This document shows positions 61,601 to 64,000 of a stretch of 64,000 nucleotides of DNA, one piece after another; the first letter of the stretch is position 1; each line of letters begins with the position of its first letter. The DNA is taken from NCBI RefSeq assembly GCF_033978785.1, contig NC_084741.1, positions 74,091,206-74,155,205 of the forward strand, read 5' to 3'. Source of the stretch: Entelurus aequoreus. Its lineage: Eukaryota > Chordata > Actinopteri > Syngnathiformes > Syngnathidae. The notes below the pieces were generated by a model. It saw nothing but the letters and a program-made list of their open reading frames with translations. It was not told the origin of the DNA and did no database searches. The position numbers and the translations under genes were made by a program.

Positions 61601-64000
61601 AAAATCCAAGAATTTTTTATTTTTTTTTCAGTTTTTTTTCTAAGTGTCTGATCGAGAGAAGGTAAAAAGAGGTGATTTTTAGCCTCTCTCGATTTTGTAC
61701 TTAGAAAAAATCCAAGAATTGGTTTTTTTTTTTCCGTTTTTTTTCTAAGTGTCTGATCGAGAGAAGGTAAAAAGAGGTGATTTTAGCCTCTCTCGATTTT
61801 GTACTTAGAAAAAAATCCAAATTATTTTTTTTTTTTTTCAGTTTTTTTTCTAAGTGTCTGATCGAGAGAAGGTAAAAAGAGGTGATTTTTAGCCTCTCTC
61901 GATTTTGTACTTAGAAAAAATCCAAATTTTTTTTTTTTTTTTTTCCGTTTTTTTTCTAAGTGTCTGATCGAGAGAAGGTAAAAAGAGGTGATTTTTAGCC
62001 TCTCTCGATTTTGTACTTAGAAAAAATCCAAGAATTTTTATTTTGTTTCCCGTTTTTTTTCTAAGTGTCTGATCGAGAGAAGGTAAAAAGAGGTGATTTT
62101 TAGCCTCTCTCGATTTTGTACATAGAAAAAATCCAAGAATTTTTTTTTTTTCCGTTTTTTTTCTAAGTGTCTGATCGAGAGAAGGTAAAAAGAGGTGATT
62201 ATTAGCCTCTGTCGATTTTGTACTTAGAAAAAATCCAATAATTTTTTTTTTTCCGTTTTTTTTCTAAGTGTCTGATCGAGAGAAGGTAAAAAGAGGTGAT
62301 TTTTAGCCTCCCTCGATTTTGTACTTAGAAAAAATCCAAATTTTTTTTTTTCCAGTTTTTTTTCTAAGTGTCTGATCGAGAGAAGGTAAAAAGAGGTGAT
62401 TTTTAGCCTCTCTCGATTTTGTACTTAGAAAAAATCCAAGAATTGTTTTTTTTTTTCCCGTTTTTTTTCTAAGTGTCTGATCGAGAGAAGGTAAAAAGAG
62501 GTGATTTTAGCCTCTCTCGATTTTGTACTTAGAAAAAATCCAAATTTTTTTTTTTTTTTTCAGTTTTTTTTCTAAGTGTCTGATCGAGAGAAGGTAAAAA
62601 GAGGTGATTTTTAGCCTCTCTCGATTTTGTACTTAGAAAAAATCCAATAATTTTTTTTTTTTTTCCCGTTTTTTTTCTAAGTGTCTGATCGAGAGAAGGT
62701 AAAAAGAGGTGATTTTTAGCCTCTCTCGATTTTGTACTTAGAAAAAATCCAAGACATTTTTTTTTTTTTTCCGTTTTTTTTCTAAGTGTCTGATCGAGAG
62801 AAGGTAAAAAGAGGTGATTTTTAGCCTCTCTCGATTTTGTATACTTAGAAAAAATCCAAGAAATTTTTCTTTTTTTCCTTTTTTTTTCTAAGTGTCTGAT
62901 CGAGAGAAGGTAAAAATAGTTGATTTTTAGCCTCTCTCGATTTTTTACTTAGAAAAAATCCAAGACATTTTTTTTTTTTTTCCGTTTTTTTTCTAAGTGT
63001 CTGATCGAGAGAAGGTAAAAAGAGGTGATTTTTAACCTCTCTTGATTTTGTACTTAGAAAAAATCCAATAATTTTTTTTTTTTTTCCGTTTTTTTTCTAA
63101 GTGTCTGATCGAGAGAAGGTAAAAAGAGTTGATTTTTAGCCTCTCTCGATTTTGTACTTAGAAAAAATACAATAATTTATTTATTTTTTTCCGTTTTTTT
63201 CCCAAGTGTCTGATTGAGAGAAGGTAAAAAGAGGTGATTTTAGCCTCTCTCGATTTTGTACTTAGAAAAAATCCAAATATTTTTTTTTTTTTTCAGTTTT
63301 TTTTCTAAGTGTCTGATCGAGAGAAGGTAAAAAGAGGTGATTTTTAGCCTCTCTCGATTTTGTACTTAAAAAAAATCCAATAATTTTTTTTTTTTTTTCC
63401 GTTTTTTTTCTAAGTGTCTGATCGAGAGAAGGTAAAAAGAGGTGATTTTTAGCCTCTCTCGATTTTGTACTTAGAAAAAAATCCAAGACATTTTTTTTTT
63501 TTTTCCGTTTTTTTTCTAAGTATCTGATCGAGAGAAGGTAAAAAGAGGTGATTTTTAGCCTCTCTCGATTTTGTATACTTAGAAAAAATCCAAGAAATTT
63601 TTCTTTTTTTCCTTTTTTTTTCTAAGTGTCTGATCGAGAGAAGGTAAAAAGAGTTGATTTTTAGCCTCTCTCGATTTTTTACTTAGAAAAAATCCAAGAC
63701 ATTTTTTTTTTTTTTCCGTTTTTTTTCTAAGTGTCTGATCGAGAGAAGGTAAAAAGAGGTGATTTTTAACCTCTCTTGATTTTGTATTTAGAAAAAATCC
63801 AATAATTTTTATTTTTTTTTCCGTTTTTTTTCTAAGTGTTTGATCGAGAGAAGGTAAAAAGAGTTGATTTTTAGCCTCTCTCGATTTTGTACTTAGAAAA
63901 AATACAATAATTTATTTATTTTTTTCCGTTTTTTTCCCAAGTGTCTGATCGAGAGAAGGTAAAAAGAGGTGATTTTCAGCCTCTCTCGATTTTGTACTTA
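52606..64000. repeat. ~104-bp AT-rich satellite with two dyads per unit, about 109 copies
   Basis: Units run 102-107 bp, varying mainly in T-run length, and the array continues past the right edge. Each unit has two inverted repeats: ATCGAGAGAAGG with CCTCTCTCGAT (about 11 bp, one bulge), and ACTTAGAAAAAA with TTTTTTCTAAGT (12 bp). Variants such as CCCAAGTGTCTG, GTATACTTAG and AAAACGAGG mark sub-types. A block of variants recurs about 4.80 kb later. No open frame of note is present. Confidence 0.96.

Overview
The window looks like a piece of a teleost fish genome. The reasons are two copies of one tRNA-derived SINE family, a Tc1-type transposase fragment, hAT-like and TTAA-flanked DNA transposons, fish-type LINE fragments, solo LTRs, many CA/GT microsatellites, and vertebrate-type (TTAGGG)n blocks. 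Several interspersed repeats remind me of those seen in pipefish genomes, but that is recollection and the genus is not established. I see no convincing host protein-coding gene, rRNA gene or ordinary tRNA gene. By adding up my own intervals, roughly 35 kb (a little over half of the window) is tandem repeat.

Layout. 1-2096: 19-bp minisatellite. 2097-3140: transposon-like remnant with a 73-bp repeat. 3141-6065: 15-bp minisatellite, about 195 copies. 6447-6736: SINE. 6796-11979: 72-bp satellite, 72 copies. 12243-13510: 29-bp satellite. 13511-14231: LINE tail and a solo LTR. 15655-16837: Tc1 fragment joined to a TTAA-type element. 17783-18091: second SINE. 19499-20724: 100-bp and 41-bp repeats. 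22602-23832: 59-bp repeat. 26090-28335: short minisatellites in and around LINE fragments. 28337-30155: another SINE-like element, split by a 1.5-kb CA-rich expansion. 30411-34073: 51/55-bp satellite. 35359-37408: TTAA-flanked transposon holding three tandem expansions. 38182-39520: transposon-like sequence with 17 tandem units carrying a cAMP-response-element palindrome. 39664-39930: LINE reverse-transcriptase remnant. 43750-46462: hAT-like element containing a second hAT-like element, which contains a solo LTR and a 39-bp satellite. 46463-48470: microsatellite and T-rich minisatellite in repeat-derived DNA. 48868-52605: mosaic of interstitial telomeric repeats, GA tracts and duplicated blocks. 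52606-64000: AT-rich satellite of about 104 bp, running off the right edge.

The least expected signal is at 50.3-52.3 kb. Three minus-strand segments fit the hammerhead ribozyme core. One lies just upstream of a 380-codon minus-strand open frame that resembles the N-terminal part of Penelope-like retroelement proteins, and all three sit among (TTAGGG)n tracts. Hammerheads are known from Penelope-like elements, so I read this as decayed Penelope-like DNA in a telomere-like mosaic. The second theme is that many tandem arrays are expansions of a short segment inside a recognisable transposable element, so the window shows several stages of satellite birth. Nothing here works as a gene network; it is an accretion of mobile and satellite DNA.
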